A model generated the notes under the pieces. It had not been told where the DNA came from, searched no databases, and saw only the letters and a list, made by a program, of their open reading frames with translations. From contig CAZENE010000015.1 in assembly GCA_964513565.1 (NCBI GenBank), positions 9,752 to 73,751 on the forward strand: a stretch of 64,000 nt of DNA, in the 5' to 3' direction. Each line of letters begins with the position of its first letter. Position 1 is the stretch's first letter. A program made the translations under genes and the position numbers. The DNA is from Delta-02 sp964513565. Lineage in GTDB: Bacteria > Desulfobacterota > Syntrophorhabdia > Syntrophorhabdales > Syntrophorhabdaceae. This document shows positions 42,952 to 51,434 of the stretch, in pieces.

Positions 42952-43018
42952 AATCGTAAAACGTAAAGCGTAAATCGTAAAGAATCTGGTTTTTAACAGT
43001 TTCCGTTTTACGTTTCAA
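42952..43018. repeat. Heptamer-armed element between gatC and gatA
   Basis: The left arm 42952-42983 reads GTGAAT, CGTAAAA, CGTAAAG, CGTAAAT, CGTAAAG. The right arm 43002-43018 is the inverse, and on the coding strand it contains the TAA stop of gatC (ACG TAA AAC). It fills the space between two operon genes. Confidence 0.7.
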
Positions 43019-43298
43019 TTATCTGCGGCACTTTGAAGAATGTGTCTATACGCTGGGGTGCGTTTGCGACCGATTCTTCGGCTGCAAATGACGACCTCTC
43101 GGCATCTTCCCTCATGACGCAGGCAACAGGGACGGCATGGCTTGTCGGCTCCACACCGTCCGTGTTCAGGGTGTTGAGCGATTCCATGTATTCGAGGATC
43201 TTGTCGATCTGAAGTGTATATGCCTCGACCTCCTGCGGTTCAAGCTGAAGCCGGGCCAGACGCGCCACGTATTCAACTGTTTCTTTAGTGATTTTCAT
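43008..43298 (-). CDS. gatC: Asp-tRNA(Asn)/Glu-tRNA(Gln) amidotransferase subunit C
   Basis: A 96-residue GatC: 'ETVEYVARLARLQLEPQEVE' at the start, 'ILEYMESLNTLNTDGVEPTS' and 'LREDAERSS'-like end, here 'MREDAERSSFAAEESVANAP'. It stabilises the GatAB complex. SD AAGGAAGG precedes the ATG. Its stop codon TAA is part of a CGTAAAA heptamer. 26-bp gap to the CBS gene upstream. Confidence 0.94.
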   Translation of the reverse strand: MKITKETVEYVARLARLQLEPQEVEAYTLQIDKILEYMESLNTLNTDGVEPTSHAVPVACVMREDAERSSFAAEESVANAPQRIDTFFKVPQIIET

Positions 43299-43324
43299 AT
43301 GTCCTTCCTTAAACGTTCTCTAGC

Positions 43325-43696
43325 TTATCCGCACTCCGCTACTGCTTTTATAATGTCTCCCCGGGTTACTATTCCGACCACTTTATCATTATCGACGATG
43401 GGTATCCTGTTGATATGTTTTTCGACCATCAGCTTGGCAACCAGTATTGCCGACTCTGTCGGGGGTACCGTTACCACGTTCGCGGTCATTACATCCGCTA
43501 CTGTCACGTCCTCGACAACTCCTGTCTTGAGGCCTTTCAGGATATCGCTTTGAGAAATTATACCTACAAGCCGGCCCTTATCGACCACCGGCATACCCGC
43601 TATCTTGAATAATTCGAGCTTATTGAGAATGATATTCAGTTTTTCCGATGGGTGGCAGGTGACCACGTCCTTATTCATGAGTTCCACTACTTTCAT
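43325..43696 (-). CDS. CBS-domain pair protein
   Basis: A 123-residue protein of two CBS domains: 'ELMNKDVVTCHPSEKLNIIL' with 'GMPVVDKGRLVGIISQSDIL', then 'DVMTANVVTVPPTESAILVA' with 'RIPIVDNDKVVGIVTRGDII'. Such pairs sense adenosine nucleotides. It is encoded 10 bp after a DUF294 protein. In many bacteria these CBS domains and the DUF294 domains are in one polypeptide, so the two probably form one functional unit split over two genes. SD GGGGGA precedes the ATG. Confidence 0.9.
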   Translation of the reverse strand: MKVVELMNKDVVTCHPSEKLNIILNKLELFKIAGMPVVDKGRLVGIISQSDILKGLKTGVVEDVTVADVMTANVVTVPPTESAILVAKLMVEKHINRIPIVDNDKVVGIVTRGDIIKAVAECG

Positions 43697-43706
43697 CGTT
43701 TCCCCC

Positions 43707-44984
43707 TTATATTGGCTGTCCGAAGAGCAGCGCTTCCTGAATGAATTTCTGAAAGGCTTCCACGGATTTCATGGACCTTCTCAACCGGTCCTGCTCATCC
43801 GGGCCAAGCATGTCGGGCCTTAAGAAATTCGAGTTTTTGCCGCCCTCGTCGCGGCTGTTCATCTGATTTATGATCCTGTACCGGACGAATGTCAAATAAG
43901 CCTCCGTAAGGGCAGTCTCCATGTCCTTTCTGATAATGTTGCGCTCCCTCAATAACCGTATCCGTTTGAGGGTGTTTTGTTCAAATATGCCGTTGGAGAG
44001 AGAAAGCATCCGGACGGAAAGTATAAGCGGCGACCAGCCGAGCAGTTTAATATTGAATTTATCCTTGTTTTCGCCTTCTTTCTCTACCTTGAACCCGCCG
44101 AAAAATGTCAATGCGCTTGGCATCAAAACGGCTGATTGGACGAATTCCCTCATAAAGCTCTTGTTGGCTCTAAGCATGGAGAAAAAATATGTCATGAAAT
44201 CATTGAGCAGGTCCCTGTTTCCTTTCACCGGGCGCGCGTCTGTCAGAATAATAACGTCAAGGGGCTCGAGAAGGCCGGAGTCCTTTGAGATCCGTTCATC
44301 GACCCGCTTCTTCCAGTCCGTCCTCGATCCGCGCCAGCGATCGTTGACCGGCATGACGCCGCCCTTGCATTTTTCGAACCCGACGTCGTTGAGCCTTTCC
44401 GATGCCTTTCTGGCAAATATCTCAAAGTAGGCATCAAGGAGATTTTTGGATGATAGGCCCGTTGTTTCCGAAAATCGTTTTTTCAGCTCATCGGAGGCGA
44501 AAGAATCATCCCGTTCATCGTATAAAAGCATATTGTCCTGATCGGTAACCATCGTCTGTTCGTCTCGCCCCTCGCTGCCGAGGCCTGCCCAGACATACTC
44601 CACGGGAGGCTCCCCGAGCCCTTCAGCGGCCATTTCATTTTCGACGAGCTGAAGCACGCGTATTGCGATCCTGTCGCGAATGAGCCGGAACAGGTCATGT
44701 ACATCAACTATGGTGTCCTCTTCAAGGAAAAAATTCTCGACGCCTGCGACTGCCCGCTGATGGCATTCATTCAGTGTTTCATACGACGTCGTGTTGTTTA
44801 CAACGTCTATCACGAGGCCATGCAGTTCGGATTCAAAGACCTCGTAATCCTTAAGAACTGTCTGCAGCGCATTTCCCAGCTCGGCAAGTATGCGATAACG
44901 CTCGTGGCGCAGCATAGCCCTGTTTTTCATATCATCCTGATGCTTGGCGATAAAAGTCTCAATCAGGGAAAAATTTAACGGCAT
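43707..44984 (-). CDS. DUF294 nucleotidyltransferase-like signalling protein
   Basis: A 425-residue protein. The middle region has the nucleotidyltransferase-like motif 'AGLGSEGRDEQTMVTDQDN' (about residues 130-148; GSxxRxEQxxxTDQD of DUF294, related to GlnD). A DUF294_C helical region follows with 'DVIILTDARPVKGN' and 'ALTFFGGFKVEKEG'. The usual N-terminal cNMP and CBS domains of full-length proteins are missing; the CBS pair is encoded next door. SD GAGGTAA precedes the ATG. 3 bp after valS. Its target is unknown. Confidence 0.85.
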   Translation of the reverse strand: MPLNFSLIETFIAKHQDDMKNRAMLRHERYRILAELGNALQTVLKDYEVFESELHGLVIDVVNNTTSYETLNECHQRAVAGVENFFLEEDTIVDVHDLFRLIRDRIAIRVLQLVENEMAAEGLGEPPVEYVWAGLGSEGRDEQTMVTDQDNMLLYDERDDSFASDELKKRFSETTGLSSKNLLDAYFEIFARKASERLNDVGFEKCKGGVMPVNDRWRGSRTDWKKRVDERISKDSGLLEPLDVIILTDARPVKGNRDLLNDFMTYFFSMLRANKSFMREFVQSAVLMPSALTFFGGFKVEKEGENKDKFNIKLLGWSPLILSVRMLSLSNGIFEQNTLKRIRLLRERNIIRKDMETALTEAYLTFVRYRIINQMNSRDEGGKNSNFLRPDMLGPDEQDRLRRSMKSVEAFQKFIQEALLFGQPI

Positions 44985-44987
44985 CTG

Positions 44988-47621
44988 TTACCTCGAAAGA
45001 TTTTCAAGGACTCCTTTGCTTACCATTAATTTATCTTTTTTGGCAGCAAGTTCGGCATACTGTGCCTCATTCTTCGCAATTACCTCGGGCGGCGCTTTCT
45101 GGCGGAATGCCTCGTTCTCCAGTTTCTTCTTTATTTTTTCGCTGTCTTCATCTATTTTTGCAAGCTCTTTTTGTATCCTGCCCAGCTCTTTTGCAACATC
45201 GATAAGGTCCTTCAGCGGAACGAAGACCTCGATGTTCTTATAAACGCCTACAGCGCAATGCTCCGGCGATGTACCGTCAATAAAAGAAAGATGTTCGACC
45301 TTCCCGAGCTCTCTTATATAATATTCATAATCCTTGAGAAATGTTTCGTTGCCGTTTGCCCGGATCATCGCCTCGATACGGACATTCGGGGCTATGCCTG
45401 TTTCTCCCCGTATGTTTCTGATCACATCGATGATGCCCATGATGGTTTCCATCATTTTTTCGCTGTCCGGGTCGATCTCGGAGTTGTCCGCAACCGGAAA
45501 TTCGGAGATCATAATACTCGAGCCGTCATTGCCGGGCAGCCTCTGGTAAATCTCTTCGGTTACAAAAGGAGTTATCGGGTGCAGGAGCTTGAGGATATCC
45601 TTGAGCGTACTGTAAAGGGCGCCTTTCGTCTCGGCCGGGTCAAACCGGTCCACTTTTCCATACAGGTTCGGCTTTATCAATTCCAGGTACCAATCGCAAT
45701 ACTCATGCCAGATAAAGCTGTACAGGGAATTTGCGGCTTCGTTAAAGCGATACGATGTGATGCTCTCACGGACCTCGTTGATAACGCGCTGGGCGCGGGA
45801 CCGTATCCATCTGTCGGGTAGAAAGGGCGAGCCTTTCCCGGGTTTGGCGGGTTTCTCTTCCCCGAGGAATGCAAGGGACAGCTTTGAGGCGTTCCATATC
45901 TTGTTGATGAAGTTACGGCATCCTTCGATGCGCTCTTCCGACAAGAGAACGTCCCGTCCCTGCGCTGCGAGCATTGTCAGGGTAAAGCGGAATGCGTCAG
46001 TCCCGTATTCGTCGATGATTATCAAGGGATCTATGACGTTCCCTTTTGATTTGCTCATTTTCTTCCCCTCGGCGTCACGGACCAGGGCATGGATATAAAC
46101 ATCCCTGAACGGGACGTCGCCCATGAACTTGAGCCCCATCATGATCATCCGCGCAACCCAGAAAAAGAGGATATCGAATCCCGTTATCAAAAGAGATGTC
46201 GGATAGAACTGCTCGAGGTCGCGGGTTCTTTCAGGCCAGCCAAGCGTGCTGAACGGCCACAGCCCGGACGAGAACCACGTGTCGAGGACATCGGATTCCT
46301 GCCGGACCGATCCGCCGCATTTCGGGCATCCGGATGGGTCCTCGACAGAGACGATCATTTCATTGCACGCGTCGCAGTACCAGACGGGTATGCGGTGTCC
46401 CCACCAGATCTGCCGGGAGATGCACCAATCCCTGATGTTCTCCATCCATTCGAAATAGACCTTTTCCCACATCTCCGGGATGATGCGGACCCTGTGCTGG
46501 CGCACTGCCTCGATCGCCGGTTCGGCGAGCGGCTTCATCTTCAGGAACCATTGCAGGGAAAGATACGGCTCGACGACCGTCTTGCAGCGATAGCACTTGC
46601 CGACGCCCATTGCATAAGGTTCTACCTTCTCGAGATATTCCTTTTCGCTGAGCTCCTCGACGATTTTTTTGCGGCATTCGAAGCGGTCCATTCCCCGGTA
46701 GTGGAGGGTGTTCTCGTTCATATTGCCGTCTTCGTCGATCACCATGATCAGCTCGAGGTTGTGCCTTTTCATGATCTCGAAGTCGTTAAGGTCGTGAGCG
46801 GGTGTAACCTTCAGGGCCCCGGTGCCGAATGCGACATCGACATAGGAATCCCCTATGATCGGTATCTCTTTGTTGACGATCGGGAGGATCACGTTCTGGC
46901 CGACATATTTGCCGTAGCGCGGGTCTTCCGGATTAACTGCGACCGCCGTGTCACCCAGCATCGTCTCCGGCCGCGTGGTGGCGACCGTAAGGTGTCCTTC
47001 GCCGGATGCAAGCGGGTAGTGGATATAATAGAGATGCCCCTGCGTGTCCTCGTGTTCGGCCTCGAGATCGGACAGCGCGGTTTTGCATCGCGGGCACCAG
47101 TTGATTATGTAGTTATCCTGATAAATGAGACCTTCATTATAAAGCCTTACAAAGACCTCACGGACGGCACGGGTGAGCCCTTCGTCCATTGTGAACCGTT
47201 CGCGCGACCAGTCACAGGAGGCCCCGAGTCTTTTGAGCTGCTCGATGATAGTGCCTCCGGACTGTTTTTTCCACTGCCAGACACGCTCGATGAACTTTTC
47301 CCTGCCGAGGGCCTCGCGGTCGGTCCCTTCCTTCGCAAGTTCACGCTCGACAACATTCTGGGTCGCGATACCGGCGTGGTCGGTCCCGGGAAGCCACAGC
47401 GCATTGACTCCGCACATGCGGAAATAGCGTGTCACGATATCCTGAAGGGTATTGTTCAGGGCATGGCCCATATGGAGAGACCCCGTCACGTTCGGGGGAG
47501 GTATGACCATTGAAAAATATCCCTGTGATGTAGTGTTCTTAGCGGTAAAATATCCCCTTTCCAGCCAGTGGGCATACCATTTCTTCTCGATACTGTGGGG
47601 ATCGTAAACCTTATCCATCAT
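44988..47621 (-). CDS. valS: Valyl-tRNA synthetase
   Basis: An 877-residue class I synthetase that charges tRNA-Val. The HIGH-type motif is NVTGSLHMGHALNNT and the KMSKS motif is KKMSKSKGNVIDP. An editing (CP1) domain lies between, with 'VATTRPETMLGDTAVAVNPE'. The C-terminal coiled-coil arm ends the protein (about the last 70 residues). Start at 47621 (two ATGs in tandem) has AAAGGGAG upstream; an extension of ten codons further upstream lacks an SD. Length is at the lower normal range. Nothing is missing. Confidence 0.96.
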   Translation of the reverse strand: MMDKVYDPHSIEKKWYAHWLERGYFTAKNTTSQGYFSMVIPPPNVTGSLHMGHALNNTLQDIVTRYFRMCGVNALWLPGTDHAGIATQNVVERELAKEGTDREALGREKFIERVWQWKKQSGGTIIEQLKRLGASCDWSRERFTMDEGLTRAVREVFVRLYNEGLIYQDNYIINWCPRCKTALSDLEAEHEDTQGHLYYIHYPLASGEGHLTVATTRPETMLGDTAVAVNPEDPRYGKYVGQNVILPIVNKEIPIIGDSYVDVAFGTGALKVTPAHDLNDFEIMKRHNLELIMVIDEDGNMNENTLHYRGMDRFECRKKIVEELSEKEYLEKVEPYAMGVGKCYRCKTVVEPYLSLQWFLKMKPLAEPAIEAVRQHRVRIIPEMWEKVYFEWMENIRDWCISRQIWWGHRIPVWYCDACNEMIVSVEDPSGCPKCGGSVRQESDVLDTWFSSGLWPFSTLGWPERTRDLEQFYPTSLLITGFDILFFWVARMIMMGLKFMGDVPFRDVYIHALVRDAEGKKMSKSKGNVIDPLIIIDEYGTDAFRFTLTMLAAQGRDVLLSEERIEGCRNFINKIWNASKLSLAFLGEEKPAKPGKGSPFLPDRWIRSRAQRVINEVRESITSYRFNEAANSLYSFIWHEYCDWYLELIKPNLYGKVDRFDPAETKGALYSTLKDILKLLHPITPFVTEEIYQRLPGNDGSSIMISEFPVADNSEIDPDSEKMMETIMGIIDVIRNIRGETGIAPNVRIEAMIRANGNETFLKDYEYYIRELGKVEHLSFIDGTSPEHCAVGVYKNIEVFVPLKDLIDVAKELGRIQKELAKIDEDSEKIKKKLENEAFRQKAPPEVIAKNEAQYAELAAKKDKLMVSKGVLENLSR

Positions 47622-47690
47622 TATAAGCTCCCTTTGAGATGTACCTATCAATCGTATTTGATGGCCATGCGGATTCTATTTGTGCCTTCC

Positions 47691-48731
47691 TTAAACCGGG
47701 ATGCTCCAGGGCATCGGCAGGAAAAGTTTTTCGAAAAGGCTGAACGCATACCGGTCCGTCATGCCGGCGATAAAGTCCCGCACGCACGTCGCGGGATCAT
47801 CGTAAAAGTCCTCACGCCCCGTTTCTTTCAGGAAATCGTCCGGGTTCCGGAGCAAGAAATCGTAAAGGTCCTCGATGATCTTCGAACACTTGACAAAGTC
47901 CGAATGGACAACCGGGCTTTCGTAAACATGTTCGTAAAGGAAATTGCGCATCTCGACAATATACGATTCCAGTTCGGCGCCGCATCCCATCTGCATTTTC
48001 CCGCTCTCGAGCGTGCTCGATAGGACGCCGCGCACCATTGTGTCTATGCGGTCCGATACGCTATGACCGAGACGGTCCCTCAAATGGACCGGGATGTCAC
48101 CCTCGCGTATCACGTTCCCCCGGATGGCATCATCAATGTCATGATTTATATACGCGATGATATCCGCTATCCGGACAAGCTCCGCCTCCTTGGTCAGGGG
48201 CTTTTCTTTATCGTTATTGATCAATATGTCGCCTTTTCCCTTTGAATGCTTGACAATGCCGTCCCGGACCTCTTGTGTCAGGTTCAGTCCCTCACCGTCC
48301 TTTTCGAGGAGGTCGACAACCCTCAGGCTATGTTCATAGTGCCGGAAACCACCCGGGTAAAGCCTGTTGAGTACCTCTTCGCCCGAATGCCCGAAGGGTG
48401 TATGGCCGAGGTCGTGCCCGAGCGCTATCGCCTCCACCAGGTCTTCATTAAGGGCTAATGCCCTGCCTATCGTCCGCGCGATCTGCGATACTTCGAGTGT
48501 ATGCGTCATGCGTGTCCGGTAATGGTCTCCCGGCGAAAGGAACACCTGGGTCTTATATTTAAGCCGCCTGAACGATTTACTGTGTGTTATCCGGTCGCGG
48601 TCGTGCTGGAAGGCCGGGCGGATGTCGCATTCGGGTTCATACCGCATTCGCCCGCGCGTGGATGCACTTTTTTGCGCATAAGGCGAAAGTATCTGCACTT
48701 CGCGTTCTTCCAATCGTTCGCGAATATTCAT
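47691..48731 (-). CDS. HD-domain dGTP triphosphohydrolase-like protein
   Basis: A 346-residue dNTPase of the Dgt family (short bacterial type). Metal ligands are H...HD...D: 'THTLEVSQIARTIGRALALN', then 'IALGHDLGHTPFGHSGE', 'HYEHSLRVVDLLE' and a later D in 'DDIAYINHDIDDA'-like sequence, here 'RIADIIAYINHDIDDAIRG'. Converts dGTP or other dNTPs to nucleoside and triphosphate. Start ATG 48731 has a weak SD but fits the family start, and a promoter ends about 20 bp upstream. A longer open frame runs further upstream without support. Confidence 0.9.
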   Translation of the reverse strand: MNIRERLEEREVQILSPYAQKSASTRGRMRYEPECDIRPAFQHDRDRITHSKSFRRLKYKTQVFLSPGDHYRTRMTHTLEVSQIARTIGRALALNEDLVEAIALGHDLGHTPFGHSGEEVLNRLYPGGFRHYEHSLRVVDLLEKDGEGLNLTQEVRDGIVKHSKGKGDILINNDKEKPLTKEAELVRIADIIAYINHDIDDAIRGNVIREGDIPVHLRDRLGHSVSDRIDTMVRGVLSSTLESGKMQMGCGAELESYIVEMRNFLYEHVYESPVVHSDFVKCSKIIEDLYDFLLRNPDDFLKETGREDFYDDPATCVRDFIAGMTDRYAFSLFEKLFLPMPWSIPV

Positions 48732-48749
48732 CAGGCCGTCCAACTTCCT

Positions 48750-48778
48750 AATGTAGCATAAATATTCAACGATATCAA
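48750..48778 (-). promoter_or_regulatory. Predicted promoter of the dGTPase gene
   Basis: Minus strand TTGATA (48778-48773), 17-bp spacer, TACATT (48755-48750). The transcript would start about 12 nt before the start codon. Confidence 0.5.
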
Positions 48779-48796
48779 GGGATTGTGTGAAAATAC

Positions 48797-48862
48797 CGTA
48801 GATGGTAAATCGTTGATCGCAAGACACAATTGTTTTATTTTCTGCGTTCTTACGATTCACGA
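48797..48862. repeat. Heptamer-armed element between divergent promoters
   Basis: Left arm CGTAGAT, GGTAAAT, CGTTGAT, CGCAAGA. Right arm (48841-48862) inverse, TCTGCGTTCTTACGATTCAC. Lies between the dGTPase and PFK promoters. Confidence 0.6.
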
Positions 48863-48868
48863 CCTCTC

Positions 48869-48897
48869 TTGACATCCCCCGTATTTGGGGCTATAGC
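48869..48897 (+). promoter_or_regulatory. Predicted promoter of the PFK gene
   Basis: TTGACA (48869-48874), 17-bp spacer containing the inverted repeat CCCC...GGGG, and TATAGC (48892-48897). The spacer palindrome could be an operator. Confidence 0.65.
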
Positions 48898-48939
48898 TTC
48901 ACTATAACTTAAACTTATTTTGGATCAGGGAGGTTCGGG

Positions 48940-50109
48940 ATGACGCGAAGGAAGAAAGTGGCCATATTGACGGGTGGCGGAGACGTCCCGGGACTAAATG
49001 TGGCCATTAAGGCCGTTGTCGTCCGCGCTGCCGCCAATGATATCGATGTCCTGGGAATCCGCCGGGGATGGATGGGGCTTTTGTGCGTGAACCCCGACGA
49101 CCCGGAAACCGTGCGGCAGTATACGGTTTCTCTTACCGTCGAAAAGGTCCGTACGATCGACAGGACCGGAGGGACCATCCTGCACACCTCCCGGACAAAT
49201 CCGGGGAATGTGAAGGTTCCGGAAGTTCCCTCCCACGTCATGGGGTCGGACCAGGTGCCGATATCGGGCGAAAAGGTCGACTGCACGAAACATATCCTGA
49301 AGATGCTGGAATTCCTTGAAATAGACGCGATCATACCGATCGGCGGCGATGACACGCTGAGCTATGCCACGCGGCTTAACAGGGAAGGGGTCCAGATAGT
49401 TGCCATTCCGAAAACAATGGACAATGACGTGTTCGGAACGGATTTCTGCATCGGTTTCTCAACCGCTGTCACGCGTTCCGTTGATGCGATAAACGCGTTA
49501 AGGACAACGACGGGTTCCCATGAGCGCATCTGTGTTGTCGAGCTTTTTGGCCGCAATTCGGGTGAGACATCGCTTATCGCCGCGTATCTCGCCGATGTGG
49601 ACCGCGCGGTAATCTCCGAAGTCCCTTTCGACATAGAGAAGCTTGTCGGGTACCTGGTTGCTGACCGGGAAAGAAATCCTTCGCGTTACGCGATCATGAC
49701 TATTTCCGAGGGAGCCCATATTGTGGGCGGAACCGTAACCGAAGCAGGCATCGAGGATGCGTACGGCCATAAAAAACTTGGCGGGATAGGCTATCTGCTT
49801 TCCCAGGAAATAAAAGAACGCACCGGAGTGAACATCATTTACCAGCAGCTCGCATACATGATGCGTTCCGGCGCGCCCGACTCTCTTGACCGGATGGTCG
49901 CCGTTTCATACGGAAGCCTGGCCCTCGACCAGATCGCAATGGGCCACAGGGGGCGAATGGTCGCCCTGCATAACGCGATATACACGACGGTCCCGCTCGA
50001 CATGGTCATTACCGCCAAAAAACAGGTAGACGTCACCGCCCTCTACGACACAGACGCATACCGCCCGAAGGTAAGGGACATGCTCGGAAAGCCGATGTTT
50101 CTTTATTAG
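48940..50109 (+). CDS. 6-phosphofructokinase, PPi-type signature
   Basis: A 389-residue phosphofructokinase of group A. Substrate motifs are TGGGDVPGLN (11-20) and 'RICVVELFGRNSGETS'. At the phosphoryl-donor site it has GGDD (135-138), where ATP-dependent enzymes have GGDG, and PKTMDND (157-163) where ATP enzymes have PGTIDND. Both the second Asp and the Lys are hallmarks of pyrophosphate-dependent enzymes. It would interconvert fructose 6-phosphate and the 1,6-bisphosphate reversibly with PPi. SD GGGAGG precedes the ATG. Donor use is a prediction from residues. Confidence 0.9.
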   Translation: MTRRKKVAILTGGGDVPGLNVAIKAVVVRAAANDIDVLGIRRGWMGLLCVNPDDPETVRQYTVSLTVEKVRTIDRTGGTILHTSRTNPGNVKVPEVPSHVMGSDQVPISGEKVDCTKHILKMLEFLEIDAIIPIGGDDTLSYATRLNREGVQIVAIPKTMDNDVFGTDFCIGFSTAVTRSVDAINALRTTTGSHERICVVELFGRNSGETSLIAAYLADVDRAVISEVPFDIEKLVGYLVADRERNPSRYAIMTISEGAHIVGGTVTEAGIEDAYGHKKLGGIGYLLSQEIKERTGVNIIYQQLAYMMRSGAPDSLDRMVAVSYGSLALDQIAMGHRGRMVALHNAIYTTVPLDMVITAKKQVDVTALYDTDAYRPKVRDMLGKPMFLY

Positions 50110-50364
50110 AAGACCTTCTTCATCTTCCGGTGTGCGCCAATGCCCGGATCCCCTCTTGTTTTTTTGTGGTGGGAGGTGCCTTACTTGCCAGCCTACTTAC
50201 CACGTTCGAGGTTCACGGTTTGAAGTATAACGGGCGTGCATTAATTCCTGCCTGGACGGCCAGGGGGAAGAAATGAAGGCAGTGGACCGGGGCGACGGGG
50301 CTGGTTAGGGGATTTGAATTTCCGTGCAAATAGTGCGAATATATTTGTGGGAAAGGAGGGCGTT

Positions 50365-50694
50365 ATGGCGCTTATTGATGATATCCGTAAAAGGACCGAA
50401 GAAGGTCTGAAAACCTTGAAGGAGACCGCGCAGGACATTGCGTTCAGCGTCGAGCGGCAGGCGATGATAGGAAAGAAGAAATATCTTGACGTAACGAAAT
50501 TGCAGCGTTCGATCCAGAAGATCAATGCGGAGATAGGCGAGTATGTTTATGACCAGTATATCAGCGGGAAAAGTGTTTCATCCGATGACCCGTTCATCAG
50601 GGACAGGCTGATTACCATTACCCGCATGCGCCTTACGATAAAAGACATTGAAGATGAAATTGCGGAATTGGAAAGCAACAAGCCGCCTAGATAA
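50365..50694 (+). CDS. Small coiled-coil protein, unknown
   Basis: A 109-residue, highly charged, mostly helical protein with no signal peptide: 'ALIDDIRKRTEEGLKTLKET' at the start and 'TRMRLTIKDIEDEIAELESN' at the end. Coiled coil is likely at both ends. No family is recognised. Start ATG 50365 with AAAGGAGG upstream is preferred over an earlier in-frame ATG. It stands alone after PFK; the 255-bp gap 50110-50364 shows nothing notable except a short CGTTCGAGGTTCACG run. Confidence 0.65.
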   Translation: MALIDDIRKRTEEGLKTLKETAQDIAFSVERQAMIGKKKYLDVTKLQRSIQKINAEIGEYVYDQYISGKSVSSDDPFIRDRLITITRMRLTIKDIEDEIAELESNKPPR

Positions 50695-50699
50695 AGAGT

Positions 50700-51248
50700 T
50701 TAATTTTTCTTGTCCAAAAGCGATGTCAGGGCCTTCAACTCGCCATCGTAAAAAGAGGTAAGCGGAAGCCAGGCCTCGGTCCCGTCGCTGAAATTCAAAT
50801 GAATGCCCCTCTTCGTTTTCTTGTATTGAACAAATTCCGACCAGTCCCTTTTCAACTCGGACTGTTGGGAGCGCATTATGATGTTGTGTTTATTGAATAT
50901 CACCGAAATTTCGGGATCAAGACCCTGTTTCGCGGCAAGTTTCTGTTTTTTCCTCTGGATCTCCGGCCTTCCAATGAACGTCCATACGATCAGGATGCCG
51001 AAGCAGATGCACATGATGCTGAGGAGATTTGCTCCTCCGGACAATCCGACCAGCCCCACCATGAGAAAGAAGATCCCCACGGTGCTCACAACGAATCTTT
51101 TTACCGGATTCATCGCTTTTCCTGATGCCTCGCTCACGTTTCCGAGCTCGTTCAGCCTTCCCGATCCATCGAACCGTGAGAAATCGGAATAGGGGACCGT
51201 TAGCATAAGAACGCTCTCGGTTGGTTGTGCAGATTGGTTTTCGGACAT
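50700..51248 (-). CDS. YcxB-like membrane protein
   Basis: A 182-residue protein with two membrane helices (about residues 50-95: 'VVSTVGIFFLMVGLVGLSGG', 'LLSIMCICFGILIVWTFIG'). A C-terminal cytoplasmic domain, 'ISVIFNKHNIIMRSQQSELK' with 'RDWSEFVQYKKTKRGIHLNF' and 'EAWLPLTSFYDGELKALTSL', is the pattern of YcxB-like proteins. Start ATG 51248 or one 9 bp upstream; GGAGG lies 12 and 3 bp away respectively. Convergent with the coiled-coil gene, 5 bp apart. Function unknown. Confidence 0.7.
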   Translation of the reverse strand: MSENQSAQPTESVLMLTVPYSDFSRFDGSGRLNELGNVSEASGKAMNPVKRFVVSTVGIFFLMVGLVGLSGGANLLSIMCICFGILIVWTFIGRPEIQRKKQKLAAKQGLDPEISVIFNKHNIIMRSQQSELKRDWSEFVQYKKTKRGIHLNFSDGTEAWLPLTSFYDGELKALTSLLDKKN

Positions 51249-51319
51249 GACCGTCATTCTCCTCCGGGTTTCAATTTGCAGGTAGTTGCCGGTGTGAAAA
51301 TTTTATTTGCATAAATCCG

Positions 51320-51360
51320 GCAAGGCGGAACGGTCATTTTCATGGCCATTCCGACCTTGC
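51320..51360. terminator. Long stem-loop after asd
   Basis: GCAAGGCGGAACGGTCAT pairs with ATGGCCATTCCGACCTTGC with one bulge and G-T pairs, loop TTTC. About 75 bp after the asd stop on the minus strand. No T-tract; may still end the leu-asd transcript with Rho. Confidence 0.45.
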
Positions 51361-51434
51361 CTCAATCTATAAATTCTATGGTTTTTACTCCTTGACTGCT
51401 CGCCTTTACGCTTTCAAGCCTCGCGCCTACGGAC

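Noticed and set aside
46089..47513. A 474-codon open frame on the plus strand opposite valS
   Set aside because: It lies fully inside valS, whose HMGH and KMSKS motifs are clear, and its translation has no family pattern.
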